A DNA stretch of 64,000 bases, taken from contig NZ_CP011533.1 in NCBI RefSeq assembly GCF_001704275.1, positions 5,270,001-5,334,000 on the forward strand, written 5' to 3'. Source of the stretch: Streptomyces noursei ATCC 11455. Lineage in GTDB: Bacteria > Actinomycetota > Actinomycetes > Streptomycetales > Streptomycetaceae. Shown here piece by piece: positions 39,334 through 48,772 of this stretch. Numbering within the stretch: position 1 is the first letter of the stretch; each line of letters starts with the position of its first letter. The translations under genes and the position numbers were made by a program. The notes under the pieces were generated by a model, which worked only from the letters and a program-made list of their open reading frames with translations, was not told where the DNA came from and did no database searches.

Positions 39334-40581
39334 TCACAGGCGGTGGGCGGCGCCGGTGGGGGTGGCTCCGCGGGTGTCGAGGAGGAGTTGCGCCTTGACC
39401 GCCAGGCCCTGGAGGTCGTAGGTGCGGTGCGGCTGGAGGAGCACCGTCAGGTCGGCGGTGGCGGCGGCCTCGTAGAGGGAGTCGGCGCGGGGGACGGGGC
39501 GGCCGTGGACCTCCCAGTGGGGGACGTAGGGGTCGTGGTAGGTGAGGTGGGCGCCCAGGTCGCGCAGGCGGGCGGCGACCTCGTGGGCGGGGGTGCCGGC
39601 CAGGTCGGCGAGGTCGGGCTTGTAGGTGACGCCGAGCAGCAGGACGCGGGCGCCGCGGGCGGACTTGCCGTGCTCGTTCAGGAGCGTGGTGCAGCGCTGG
39701 ATGACGTAGGTCGGCATCCGTCCGTTGATCTCCTGGGCGAGTTCCACCATGCGCAGCGGTGCGCCCGGTGAACCGCCGTGCGGGGCGCGGTGGTTGGGGT
39801 CGATGGGGGCGGCGTGACCGCCGACGCCGGGGCCGGGGCGGAAGGACTGGAAGCCGAACGGCTTGGTCTCGGCGCAGCGGATGACGTCCCACAGGTCCAC
39901 GCCGATCTCGTGGCAGTAGACCGCCATCTCGTTCATCAGGGCGATGTTGATGTGGCGGTAGTTGGTCTCCAGCAGGTTGGCGGTCTCGGCCTCGCGGGGG
40001 CCGCGGGCGCGGACGACCTTGTCGGTGAGCCGGCCGTAGAAGGCGGCGGCGGCCTCGGTGCAGGCGGGGGTGAGGCCGCCGATGACCTTCGGGGTGTTGC
40101 GGTAGTGGTGGGTGCGGTTGCCGGGGTCGTGGCGGGTGGGGGAGCAGGCGAGGTGGAAGTCGCGGCCGGCGGTGAGGCCGGAACCGGCTTCCAGGAGGGG
40201 GCGGAGGAAGTTCTCGGTGGTGCCCGGGTAACCGGCCGATTCGAGGATGACGGTGGTGTGCGGGCGCAGGCGGGTGGCCAGGGTGCGGGCGGCGTCGGCG
40301 AGGGCGGACAGGTCCAGGGTGCCGTCCGCGCCGAGCGGGGTGGGTGCGCACAGGACGGCCGTGCGGACCCGGCCCAGGGCGGCGGGGTCGGCCGTGGTGC
40401 GGAAGCCGGCGGCCAGCAGCCGGCGGACCTCGGTGGGGGGGAGGGGGCCGCCGGTGCCGGGGAGGGCGGCCACCTGGGGATCGGGGTCGTAGCCGATGGT
40501 GGTGAGGCCGGCGGTGGTGGCGGCCTGGGCGAGGGGGAGACCCAGGTGACCGAGTCCGATGACGGCGAGATCTGCGGGCAT
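39334..40581 (-). CDS. Nucleotide-sugar dehydrogenase homologue, probably inactive
   Basis: A 415-residue member of the UDP-glucose/UDP-ManNAc dehydrogenase family. The NAD loop GLGHLGLPLA (residues 9-18), the central helix region (NYRHINIALMNEMAVYCHEI) and the C-terminal domain (LLLGVTYKPDLADLAGTPA) are intact. The catalytic positions are not. SPER is SPTR (Glu to Thr149). The Lys of AxxxKLxEN is Asn202 and the following Asn is Thr206. The nucleophilic Cys of GGHC is Ala257 (GGHAAPIDP). The start is ATG at 40581. It probably cannot oxidise a sugar alcohol to acid. It is monocistronic and divergent from glpD; no sugar-polymer genes are near. Confidence 0.85.
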   Translation of the reverse strand: MPADLAVIGLGHLGLPLAQAATTAGLTTIGYDPDPQVAALPGTGGPLPPTEVRRLLAAGFRTTADPAALGRVRTAVLCAPTPLGADGTLDLSALADAARTLATRLRPHTTVILESAGYPGTTENFLRPLLEAGSGLTAGRDFHLACSPTRHDPGNRTHHYRNTPKVIGGLTPACTEAAAAFYGRLTDKVVRARGPREAETANLLETNYRHINIALMNEMAVYCHEIGVDLWDVIRCAETKPFGFQSFRPGPGVGGHAAPIDPNHRAPHGGSPGAPLRMVELAQEINGRMPTYVIQRCTTLLNEHGKSARGARVLLLGVTYKPDLADLAGTPAHEVAARLRDLGAHLTYHDPYVPHWEVHGRPVPRADSLYEAAATADLTVLLQPHRTYDLQGLAVKAQLLLDTRGATPTGAAHRL

Positions 40582-40689
40582 GCTGCGGCCGTCCTTCCCG
40601 AGCGAGTGTGTGGGCCCTGCGCGGTGTCCTGGTGGTGGCCGGCGGCGCGCGGCCGCCCGAACCACTAAAAGGACATAAGTAGACTAAGC

Positions 40690-40713
40690 GGATATTTGAC
40701 CCAGAATGGGTAT
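40690..40713 (+). promoter_or_regulatory. Possible sigma-B-type promoter of glpD
   Basis: GGAT, 14 bases, GGGTAT fits the published Streptomyces sigma-B pattern GNNT-N14-16-GGGTAT. It lies 113 nt before glpD in the AT-richer part of the 245-bp divergent gap. The match is short, so this is tentative. Confidence 0.3.
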
Positions 40714-40826
40714 TGGCGGATCGAGGTGGCCGGGTGTTGCCGCCCTGAGCGGAAGGTGGTCGCCGGAACCAACCGCGGAGAGAATCGACGGACGGGGGGT
40801 CCGGCTCCGAATCACAGCGGGAGGCA

Positions 40827-42539
40827 GTGGTGAAGACAGCGACACTCGGACCGGCGCAGCGCGCCAAGGCACTCACCCAGATGGCGGAGCGGGAACTGGA
40901 CTTGCTGGTGGTCGGCGGCGGCGTCGTCGGCGCCGGTACCGCGCTGGACGCCGCGACCCGCGGGCTGGACACCGGGCTGGTCGAGGCCCGTGACTGGGCG
41001 TCGGGCACCTCCAGCCGGTCGAGCAAGCTCATCCACGGCGGCCTGCGGTATCTGGAGATGCTGGACTTCGCGCTGGTGCGGGAGGCGCTGAAGGAGCGCG
41101 GGTTGCTGCTCCAGCGGCTGGCGCCGCATCTGGTCAGGCCGGTGCCGTTCCTCTATCCGCTCCAGCACAAGGGCTGGGAACGCTGGTACGCGGGCTCCGG
41201 CGTGGCGCTCTACGACGCGATGTCGGTCTCCTCCGGCCACGGCCGGGGGCTGCCCGTCCACCGCCACCTCTCGCACCGCCGGGCGCTGCGGGTGGCGCCC
41301 TGCCTGCGGAGGGACGCGCTGGTCGGCGCGTTGCAGTACTACGACGCGCAGATGGACGACGCCCGGTACGTCACCACCCTGGTGCGGACCGCGGCGGCCT
41401 ACGGCGCGCACGTCGCCAACCGGGCGCGGGTGGTGGGTTTTCTGCGCGAGGGCGAGCGGGTGGTCGGCGCGCGGGTGCAGGACGTCGAGGGCGGTGTGGA
41501 GCACGAGATCCGGGCCCGCCAGATCGTCAACGCGACGGGCGTGTGGACCGACGACACCCAGGCGCTGATCGGGGAGCGCGGCCAGTTCCACGTCCGCGCC
41601 TCCAAGGGCATCCACCTGGTCGTCCCCAAGGACCGGATCCACTCCACGACCGGGCTGATCCTGCGGACGGAGAAGAGCGTGCTCTTCGTCATCCCCTGGG
41701 GGCGGCACTGGATCATCGGCACCACGGACACCGACTGGGACCTGGACAAGGCGCACCCGGCGGCCTCCAGCGCCGACATCGACTATCTGCTGGAGCACGT
41801 GAACTCGGTGCTGGCCACCCCGCTCACCCGGGACGACGTGGAGGGCGTCTACGCCGGTCTGCGGCCGCTGCTGGCCGGCGAGTCGGACGCCACCAGCAAG
41901 CTGTCCCGGGAGCACACGGTCGCCCACCCGGTGCCGGGCCTGGTGGTCGTCGCGGGCGGCAAGTACACCACCTACCGGGTGATGGCCAAGGACGCGGTGG
42001 ACGAGGCGGTGCACGGGCTGGACGCCCGGGTCGCCGAGTGCGTCACCGAGGACGTGCCGCTGGCGGGCGCCGAGGGCTACCGGGCGCTGTGGAACGCGCG
42101 GGCCCGGGTCGCCGCCCGGACCGGTCTGCACGTGGCCCGGGTGGAGCACCTGTTGAACCGTTACGGCTCGTTGTCCGAGGAGCTGTTGGAGATGGTGGTG
42201 GCCGACCCCTCGCTGGGCCGGCCGCTCGCCGCCGCCGACGACTATCTGCGCGCCGAGGTCGTCTACGCCTGCACGCACGAGGGCGCCCGGCACCTCGACG
42301 ACGTGCTGACCCGGCGCACCCGGATCTCCATCGAGACCTTCGACCGCGGCACCCGCAGCGCCCGGGAGGCCGCCGAGCTGATGGCGCCGGCGCTGGGCTG
42401 GGACAGCGCGCAGATCGAGAAGGAGATCGCGCACTACGAGAAGCGGGTGGAGGCGGAGCGCGAATCCCAGCGCCAGCCCGACGACCTGACGGCGGATGCG
42501 GCCCGGCTGGGCGCGCCGGACATCGTGCCGCTGACGTAG
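40827..42539 (+). CDS. glpD: Glycerol-3-phosphate dehydrogenase
   Basis: A 570-residue FAD-dependent membrane-associated enzyme oxidising glycerol-3-phosphate to dihydroxyacetone phosphate and passing electrons to quinone. The FAD loop VVGGGVVGAGTALDAATRGL is at about residues 27-46. SSRSSKLIHGGLRYLEM, QMDDARYVTTLV, and the C-terminal domain with YGSLSEELL follow. The start is one of two adjacent GTGs (40827, 40830) behind GGGAGG. Its TAG stop codon forms part of the left border of a MITE-like element. No glpF or glpK is adjacent. Confidence 0.96.
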   Translation: MVKTATLGPAQRAKALTQMAERELDLLVVGGGVVGAGTALDAATRGLDTGLVEARDWASGTSSRSSKLIHGGLRYLEMLDFALVREALKERGLLLQRLAPHLVRPVPFLYPLQHKGWERWYAGSGVALYDAMSVSSGHGRGLPVHRHLSHRRALRVAPCLRRDALVGALQYYDAQMDDARYVTTLVRTAAAYGAHVANRARVVGFLREGERVVGARVQDVEGGVEHEIRARQIVNATGVWTDDTQALIGERGQFHVRASKGIHLVVPKDRIHSTTGLILRTEKSVLFVIPWGRHWIIGTTDTDWDLDKAHPAASSADIDYLLEHVNSVLATPLTRDDVEGVYAGLRPLLAGESDATSKLSREHTVAHPVPGLVVVAGGKYTTYRVMAKDAVDEAVHGLDARVAECVTEDVPLAGAEGYRALWNARARVAARTGLHVARVEHLLNRYGSLSEELLEMVVADPSLGRPLAAADDYLRAEVVYACTHEGARHLDDVLTRRTRISIETFDRGTRSAREAAELMAPALGWDSAQIEKEIAHYEKRVEAERESQRQPDDLTADAARLGAPDIVPLT

Positions 42540-42704
42540 GGCCTGTCCGATGGGTCAGGGCCGGGTCCGCGGGCGTCTGGTACGGCACCTCGCCGCGTTG
42601 CCGAAACGCCCCAATAGCTCCGCTATCGAGCCGCTCCGGCGCCTCGCGATGCACCGCACCAGACGCCACGGCCTTGCCGACCCTGACCCATCGGACAGGC
42701 CCTA
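42537..42704. mobile_element. MITE-like element with TA borders
   Basis: A 164-bp segment (42539-42702) is bounded by perfect 22-bp inverted repeats starting GGGCCTGTCCGATGGGTCAG, and both ends are flanked by TA, as expected from insertion at a TA dinucleotide by an IS630/mariner-type transposase. Subterminal repeats (GGCGTCTGGT with ACCAGACGCC) and a central ATAGC-TCC-GCTAT make the whole element foldable into one long hairpin. It encodes no protein. It overlaps the glpD stop codon and may serve as its transcription terminator. Confidence 0.8.
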
Positions 42705-42742
42705 GTCCGTGGCGCGGCCGGGTCCGGCCCGGCCGTGCCGCC

Positions 42743-44032
42743 TCAGTCCGGTCGGTCGCGGGACGGGCAGAACTCGGCGGTCAGCACGGCGGTGCCGTCG
42801 CCCTGGTCGGTCGGGTCGTCGGTGTTGACCCGGTAGCTGACCAGGTGCCGGCCGTCGGCGGTGCCGGCGGTCTGCGCGTACGAGCCGTTGATGTCGCCGT
42901 TGTGGCCCCAGACCGTCACGCCGCAGGGCAGACGGGTGGCGTAGACGCCCAGGCCGTACGCGCCGTGGGTGGCCTTCTCGCTGCGCAGCTGCGCCATCTG
43001 GCGGGGCGCCAGGAGCTTGCCGCCGAGCAGTGCGGCGAAGAACCGGTTGAGGTCGACGAGGGTGGTGATCATCTCGCCGGCGGCGCCGGCCCGGCTGGGG
43101 TTGAGGTCGGTGCTGTCCACCTGGTGGCCGTCGATCAGGGTGTAGCCGCGGCCGTGCGGCGCGGGCAGCGTCGGGCGCTCGCCGGGGAACGAGGTGCCGC
43201 GCAGGTCGAACGGGGCCAGGATGCGGCGGCGCAGCTCCTCGGCGTACGGGTGCCCGGTGACGCCCTGGATGACCAGGCCGAGGACCAGGTAGTTGGTGTT
43301 GGAGTAGGCGAAGGGGGCGCCTGCCGTGCCCTTGTGGCGGGGGGAGCGGGTGCCGGGGGCGCCGGTCGGCGGGTGGGCGAGTGCGATCCGCAGCAGCTCG
43401 GTGGGGGTGTGGCGGTCGTAGCGGTGGGCCACGAAGCCCGTGCCGTGGAGCTGTTCGGCGAGGTGGGGGTCCTCGGTGTAGTTGAACAGGCCGCTGGTGT
43501 GGTCCAGGAGCTGGCGGATCGTCACCCGGCGCAGATCGTTCGCGCCGCCCGCGCCGGTGAGCGGCACGCCGGGCGGGAGGTGCTCCGCGGCGGGGTCGTC
43601 CAGGGCGAGCCGGCCCTCGCCGACGAGTTGCAGGACCACCGTCGCGACCAGGGTCTTGGTGAGGCTGCCCGCCCGGAAGCGGTCCAGGCGGCCCATCTTC
43701 CGGCCGCTGCGCAGATCGGCGACGCCGACCGCGGTGAACTGGGAGGTGCCGCCGCGCAGCGGCGCCGTTGAGGGGCGGTGGTCGGGCGACGGGAGGGACA
43801 GGCGGCCGTTCCGGGTGGCCAGCGCGGCCGCGCCGGGCGCGCCGTCGGTCACCAGGCGGTGCAGCGCGGTGGCGGTGGTGGCCGGCGCCCGGACCGCCCT
43901 CGGGCGTGCCACGGGGGCGAGCGGGGTGCTCGTACACGCCGTCAGGGCCAGGGCGGCCAGCACGGCCAGGACGGTGAGCGCGACCGGGCGCGGCGGAACC
44001 GGTGTGATCGGGCGGGGAGGGTGGAGCGGCAA
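42743..44032 (-). CDS. Lipoprotein serine hydrolase, beta-lactamase family
   Basis: A 429-residue secreted lipoprotein. The signal sequence ends in the lipobox LALTAC, so the Cys is lipidated and the domain faces outward. The class C beta-lactamase/DD-peptidase motifs are present: SLTK (nucleophile Ser and Lys), YSNTNY (the YxN motif), and HNG in WGHNGD. D-alanyl-D-alanine carboxypeptidase or esterase activity is likely. The start is uncertain: TTG 44032 is preferred for its GGGAG six bases upstream; GTG 44077 also in frame. It is divergent from the kinase gene 190 bp away. Confidence 0.82.
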   Translation of the reverse strand: MPLHPPRPITPVPPRPVALTVLAVLAALALTACTSTPLAPVARPRAVRAPATTATALHRLVTDGAPGAAALATRNGRLSLPSPDHRPSTAPLRGGTSQFTAVGVADLRSGRKMGRLDRFRAGSLTKTLVATVVLQLVGEGRLALDDPAAEHLPPGVPLTGAGGANDLRRVTIRQLLDHTSGLFNYTEDPHLAEQLHGTGFVAHRYDRHTPTELLRIALAHPPTGAPGTRSPRHKGTAGAPFAYSNTNYLVLGLVIQGVTGHPYAEELRRRILAPFDLRGTSFPGERPTLPAPHGRGYTLIDGHQVDSTDLNPSRAGAAGEMITTLVDLNRFFAALLGGKLLAPRQMAQLRSEKATHGAYGLGVYATRLPCGVTVWGHNGDINGSYAQTAGTADGRHLVSYRVNTDDPTDQGDGTAVLTAEFCPSRDRPD

Positions 44033-44222
44033 AAAAGAACTCCCGTCGTCGGGGCCATCATGACGGGTGCGCGGCACCCTCCGGCACCCACCCGGGCCTT
44101 CCGCACGGCCGCGGATGAGAGAGAATGAAGGCTCTGCCAGGGTGGGTTGTCCGAGTTGGGCCAGTTTGGCGATCGATGGAGAATCGAGGCCGCCAACTCG
44201 GCTGGAATGCAGAGGGGATTCA

Positions 44223-46343
44223 GTGGGCGACGAGGTCGAGATGGACGGCAAGGAGGGCAGGCTCCTCGCCGGCCGGTACCGGCTCGCCGATGTTCTCGGC
44301 CGGGGCGGGATGGGCACCGTCTGGCGGGCCAGCGACGAGGTCCTGGGGCGCACGGTCGCGGTCAAGGAACTGCGCTTCCCCGGCGGGGTCGAGGAGGACG
44401 AGAAGCGTCGTCTGATCACCCGCACGCTGCGCGAGGCCAAGGCGATCGCCCGGATCCGCAACAACGCCGCGGTGACGGTCTACGACGTGGTCGACGAGGA
44501 CGACCGGCCGTGGATCGTGATGGAGCTGGTCGAGGGCCGCTCGCTGGCCGAGGTCATCCGCGACGACGGTCCGCTCACCCCGCGCCGCGCCGCCGAGGTC
44601 GGCCACGCGGTGCTCGACGTCCTGCGCGCCGCCCACGGCCAGGGCATCCTGCACCGCGACGTGAAGCCGTCCAACGTGCTGATCTCCGACGACGGCCGGG
44701 TCGTGCTCACCGACTTCGGTATCGCCCAGGTCGAGGGCGACCCCTCGGTGACGTCGACCGGCATGCTCGTCGGCGCGCCCTCGTACATCTCGCCGGAGCG
44801 GGCCCGCGGCCAGAAGCCGGGCCCGCCCGCCGACCTGTGGTCGCTCGGCGGGCTGCTGTACGCCTGTGTCGAGGGCGTGCCCCCGTACGACAAGGGCTCG
44901 GCGATCGCCACCCTCACCGCCGTGATGACCGAGCCGGTCGAGCCGCCCAAGAGCGCCGGGCCGCTGGAGGACGTCATCTACGGCCTGTTGGTGAAGGACC
45001 CGGAGCGCCGGCTGGACGAGGCGGGGGCGCGGGCGCTGCTGCACGAGGTCATCCACGCCCCGGAGCCCAAGCCGGAGCCCCCGATGGACGCGACGCGGGC
45101 GATGACGCTGCCCTCCGCGCCGCCGGAGCGGCCGGGCGGTGCCAAGCCCGCCAAGCCCGCCAAGAACACCGCCAAGCCCCGGGCGCCGAAGAAGCCCAAG
45201 GCGAAGCCGACGGCCACCGCGGCCAGCTCGGCCGGTGCGGCGAGCGCGGCCGGTGCGGCCACCGGTACCGGTGCGGCCACCGGGGCCGACCGGGCGGCGC
45301 CGGGCGCGTCGAAGGCGGCGCGCACGGACGGCGGTTCGGCGAAGCCGGCGCCGGCGCGGGAGTCCGCCGAGGAGAGCGCCGCGGCGCGGCCGGCCGCGAG
45401 CAAGGCAGCGGCGGACGGCGCCCCGGCCCGCGCCGGGTTCGACGCGGACGCCGCCAAGGAGCGGGTGCGCGCGGCCCTGACGTCCGTGCGGAACGCCGCC
45501 GCGGCGGCCCGGTCCGACTCCAGACCCGGCGACGGCGACGGTCGTCCCGCCCCGCCGCGCGCCTCGGTGACCGACGTCGTGCCGCGCCGGACGCTGATCA
45601 TCGCGGCGGCCGTGGTGGTCGTCGTCCTCGGCACGCTGCTGGCACTGCTGTTCAGCAGCGGCGACAACAGCGGCTCCGCCTCCGGCAAGGCCGGCAAGGG
45701 CACGGACGCGAGCCGGGCCGCGAGCCGGTCGGCCGACGCCAGCCGTGATCCGGCCACGGACGGCGCCGGCACGCCGGGCGGGGCGAAGTCGGGCGGCACC
45801 CCGGGCGGTGGCACCCCGGGCGGCGGCAAGGGCGGCACGCCGGGTGCCGGCGGCGGCGAGGGCGGGAAGAAGGACGGGGCGGCGATCCCGGACGGCTTCG
45901 CGCAGGTCGCCAACGGCGGGTTCCACTTCACCATGGTGATGCCCAAGGGGTTCAAGCAGACCGACACGGCCGGGCAGAACTCCGGCGCCATATACAGCGC
46001 CGACGGCGGCTTCCCGCGCATCCAGGTCGACTACAACGACTCGCCCGGCAAGGACGCCGCGGCGTCCTGGCGCAGCCTGGAGCCCAGCGTGGCCGGCTCC
46101 AGCGAGGACTACCACCTGCTGGGCATCAAGGCCATCGGCTGGCGCGGCTACCCGACCGTCGCGGACTGGGCGTTCACCCGCCGTCAGGGCGGCGAGGACG
46201 TGCGGGTGCTCAACCGCGGCTTCCGCGCCGACGACCACCACGGCTACGCCATCATGATCACCTGCAAGGCGGACGGCTGGGACGACGAGGAGTGCCGCGA
46301 GCTGCGGGACACCGCCTTCCGGACCTTCGCGATCAAGGACTGA
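44223..46343 (+). CDS. Membrane Ser/Thr protein kinase
   Basis: A 706-residue Hanks-type kinase. The catalytic domain (residues 19-280) is complete: Gly loop GRGGMGTVW (26-34), K48 in VAVKEL, catalytic HRD with D146 (LHRDVKPSNVLI), DFG with D164, and SPERARG. An Ala/Lys/Pro-rich juxtamembrane linker follows, then one membrane segment near residues 456-478 (TLIIAAAVVVVVLGTLLALL). The exterior part has a Gly/Thr/Lys linker and a ~150-residue globular domain (FHFTMVMPKGFKQTD), no PASTA repeats. GTG 44223 follows GAGGGGATTCA. A related pseudokinase follows; the pair likely forms a sensing unit. Confidence 0.93.
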   Translation: MGDEVEMDGKEGRLLAGRYRLADVLGRGGMGTVWRASDEVLGRTVAVKELRFPGGVEEDEKRRLITRTLREAKAIARIRNNAAVTVYDVVDEDDRPWIVMELVEGRSLAEVIRDDGPLTPRRAAEVGHAVLDVLRAAHGQGILHRDVKPSNVLISDDGRVVLTDFGIAQVEGDPSVTSTGMLVGAPSYISPERARGQKPGPPADLWSLGGLLYACVEGVPPYDKGSAIATLTAVMTEPVEPPKSAGPLEDVIYGLLVKDPERRLDEAGARALLHEVIHAPEPKPEPPMDATRAMTLPSAPPERPGGAKPAKPAKNTAKPRAPKKPKAKPTATAASSAGAASAAGAATGTGAATGADRAAPGASKAARTDGGSAKPAPARESAEESAAARPAASKAAADGAPARAGFDADAAKERVRAALTSVRNAAAAARSDSRPGDGDGRPAPPRASVTDVVPRRTLIIAAAVVVVVLGTLLALLFSSGDNSGSASGKAGKGTDASRAASRSADASRDPATDGAGTPGGAKSGGTPGGGTPGGGKGGTPGAGGGEGGKKDGAAIPDGFAQVANGGFHFTMVMPKGFKQTDTAGQNSGAIYSADGGFPRIQVDYNDSPGKDAAASWRSLEPSVAGSSEDYHLLGIKAIGWRGYPTVADWAFTRRQGGEDVRVLNRGFRADDHHGYAIMITCKADGWDDEECRELRDTAFRTFAIKD

Positions 46344-46528
46344 CCCGACGCGGGCGGTGGGCCGGCCCGTCGGGGCCGGACCGCCCGCTCCCCGGCCGCC
46401 GCGGACGGACACGGCGCGCGTCGCGGTCCGACGGGCTCAACTGTCGGTGCTGCCCCGTATCGTGAGAAGTCCACAGTCGTACGCATCCGCCCCGGGCGGG
46501 CGCGGCGCACGCTGAGGGGAGGCGCGTC

Positions 46529-48724
46529 GTGGACGAGTACGCGGGGAGAGTGCTCGCCGAGCGCTACCGCCTGCCGGCGCGGCCGTTCGGCGACGCCCCC
46601 GGCGCCGCCGCGGACGCCCCCTACGACGCCTCCGGCCCCGACCAGTTCGGCGAGACCCGGGCCTTCGACACCTACAGCGGGCAGGAAGTGCTGATCCGTC
46701 AGGTGCCGCTGCCGGAGGTGGTGGACGCGGAGCTGCTGGCGGCGGACGGATCCGGGGTGCCGGCCGGTGCCGGCGCGGACGGATATCCGGCGCACGGGCG
46801 TACGCAGGATGGTTTCGCCGGCGGCGGCCGGACGGCGGCGGTCCGCGGCCGGGGGGCCGCCCAGGGCGCCGACCGCAGCCCCCGGGACCCGGTCGTCCAC
46901 CACGCCCTCCAGGCCGCGACGGCCGCCGCCCAACTGCCCGACCACCCGCTGCTCGACCAGGTCTTCGACGTCTTCGCGCAGGACGGCAGCCTGTGGATCG
47001 TCGGCGAACTCCTCCCCGCCCGCCCGCTGTCCGCGCTGCTCGCCGCGCGGGCGCTGAGCCCGCACCGCGCCGCGGAGATCGCCGTCGATCTGCTCACCGC
47101 CCTGCGCGCCCTGCACGCGCACGGCTGGCTGCACCGCAACATCACCGCCCGCACGGTCCTGGTCTGCGACGACGGCCGGGCGATCCTGACGGGGCTGGCG
47201 GTGGGCGCGGCCCAGGAGGCGCTGTGCGGGTACGACCCGGTGCCCGAGGAGCCGGCCGCGGCGGTCTCGTTGGTCAAGGCGGGCGCCGGCGGCGCCGCGG
47301 AGGTGGTGGGCCGGGTGCCCGGTGGCGCGGGGCCGACCAGGCTCGCCGCCGAGCGGGCCCGGCAGGCGCGACTCCAGGTGGTCGGCGCGGTCACCGAGCG
47401 CTGGGCGCCGGAGCAGGCCGGGCCGGCGGACGGGAGCGCGGCGCCGATGGGGCCGGCGGTGGATCTGTGGGCGGTGGGCGCGCTGCTGTTCCGTGCGGTG
47501 CAGGGCCATCCGCCGTATCCGGAGGAGAGCGCCGCGGAGTTGGTGCGGTGGGTGCGGGCGCAGCCGCCCGCCGAGGCCGTGGAGGGCGGGGCGCTGCGGC
47601 CCGTCGTCGCGGCGCTGCTGTGCCGGGACCCGGCCGGGCGGCCGGCGGCCGAGGAACTGCGCGACCGGCTGCGGGCGCTGGTGCGGACGGCGCCGGAGCC
47701 GGATCTGGGCCGCCGGACGGTGGCCCTGCCCGCGCTCACGGGGCCGGCCGATCCGCGGCGGCTGCCGATCCTCCGCCGGCGGGGCGAACTGGTCCGTCGG
47801 GGGCGGCCGAAGAAGCTCCGCGCCCGTCCGCGGTCCGCGCCCGCGGGCCGGGCGGCGGGCGCGCATCCGCCGCGCTCGGCCGAGCCCGCGGCGTTCCGGC
47901 CGGCCAGGCCCGCGCGCTCCGCCGGGCGTCCGTCCGGTGCCGGGCAGGAGCCGTCGGAGCTGTTGGGGCACGTCGGGGTGGGGCCCGTGCCGCCGCGCCC
48001 GCGGGCCGGTCGCGGGCCGCGCAGCCTGGGCCGGGTGCTGCTCACCGTGATCCTGCTGCTGATGGTCGCCGGGATCGCCTACGCCGTGATGTTCCTGCCG
48101 AAGTCCGGGGCGGACGCGGCGGGCGGGCCGTCGGGCGGGGGCCTCTCGGGCACCTCGGGCGTGACGCCCGGCAGCAGCCCGGCCGCCTCGCCCGGCCGGG
48201 ACGGCGACGACGGCAAGGGCACCGGGCGCGCGCCGGGCACCGGTGCGCCGCAGACCACCGCCTCCGGGGGCGTCGCGGCCGGCTTCGCCCTGCGCACCGA
48301 CCCCGCGGGCTTCCGGATCGCGGTGCGCGAGGGCTGGCAGCGCGGCGCCGGGGCGGACCGCGGTCAGGTGCGCTACACGGGCGGCGACTACGAGCTGCTG
48401 GTGGTGCCCGGCCGCGACACCACCGCGCGGTTCGGCCCCGATCCGATGGCCTACCAGCAGGACAAGGAGCCCGAGTTGGCGGCGTTCCGCGCCTCCGGCT
48501 GGTCGTCGGTCTCCGGGCTGCGACGGATAGACGTCGGGCAGACGGCGATGGCCGAGGGCGCCTTCACCTGGAAGGACGGCAGCGGTCGCCAGGTCTACGC
48601 CCGCAACCTCGCGATGATCCGCGACGGCCGTTACCACTGCGTCCTGGTCATCGGCCCGGACACCGGCCGCACCGAGGTGGACCGCCTGTACGCCCAGGCC
48701 AGCAGCTCGTACCGGCCCGGCTAG
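46529..48724 (+). CDS. Ser/Thr pseudokinase with exterior sensor domain
   Basis: A 731-residue protein with the same layout as the kinase upstream: kinase-like domain, cytoplasmic Arg/Pro-rich linker, one membrane segment (about residues 500-525, VLLTVILLLMVAGIAYAVMF), Ser/Gly linker and a ~150-residue exterior domain (FALRTDPAGFRIAVREGWQR). The catalytic features are lost: no Gly loop, the VAVK Lys is replaced (LIRQV), HRD is HRN (N204), and DFG is TGL (221-223). The C-lobe still reads DLWAVGALLFRAVQGHPPYP. It is therefore a probable non-catalytic partner or receptor. The GTG start at 46529 follows GAGGGGAGG. Confidence 0.88.
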   Translation: MDEYAGRVLAERYRLPARPFGDAPGAAADAPYDASGPDQFGETRAFDTYSGQEVLIRQVPLPEVVDAELLAADGSGVPAGAGADGYPAHGRTQDGFAGGGRTAAVRGRGAAQGADRSPRDPVVHHALQAATAAAQLPDHPLLDQVFDVFAQDGSLWIVGELLPARPLSALLAARALSPHRAAEIAVDLLTALRALHAHGWLHRNITARTVLVCDDGRAILTGLAVGAAQEALCGYDPVPEEPAAAVSLVKAGAGGAAEVVGRVPGGAGPTRLAAERARQARLQVVGAVTERWAPEQAGPADGSAAPMGPAVDLWAVGALLFRAVQGHPPYPEESAAELVRWVRAQPPAEAVEGGALRPVVAALLCRDPAGRPAAEELRDRLRALVRTAPEPDLGRRTVALPALTGPADPRRLPILRRRGELVRRGRPKKLRARPRSAPAGRAAGAHPPRSAEPAAFRPARPARSAGRPSGAGQEPSELLGHVGVGPVPPRPRAGRGPRSLGRVLLTVILLLMVAGIAYAVMFLPKSGADAAGGPSGGGLSGTSGVTPGSSPAASPGRDGDDGKGTGRAPGTGAPQTTASGGVAAGFALRTDPAGFRIAVREGWQRGAGADRGQVRYTGGDYELLVVPGRDTTARFGPDPMAYQQDKEPELAAFRASGWSSVSGLRRIDVGQTAMAEGAFTWKDGSGRQVYARNLAMIRDGRYHCVLVIGPDTGRTEVDRLYAQASSSYRPG

Positions 48725-48772
48725 CCCCGTCCGCCGGACGGGCGCCCCGCCCGGCGCCCGTCCCCGGCCGTG

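Noticed and set aside
42043..42669. Minus-strand open frame through the 3' end of glpD and the MITE
   Set aside because: It is the mirror of the glpD codons and the inverted repeats; composition is Arg/Pro/Ser-rich without any domain.
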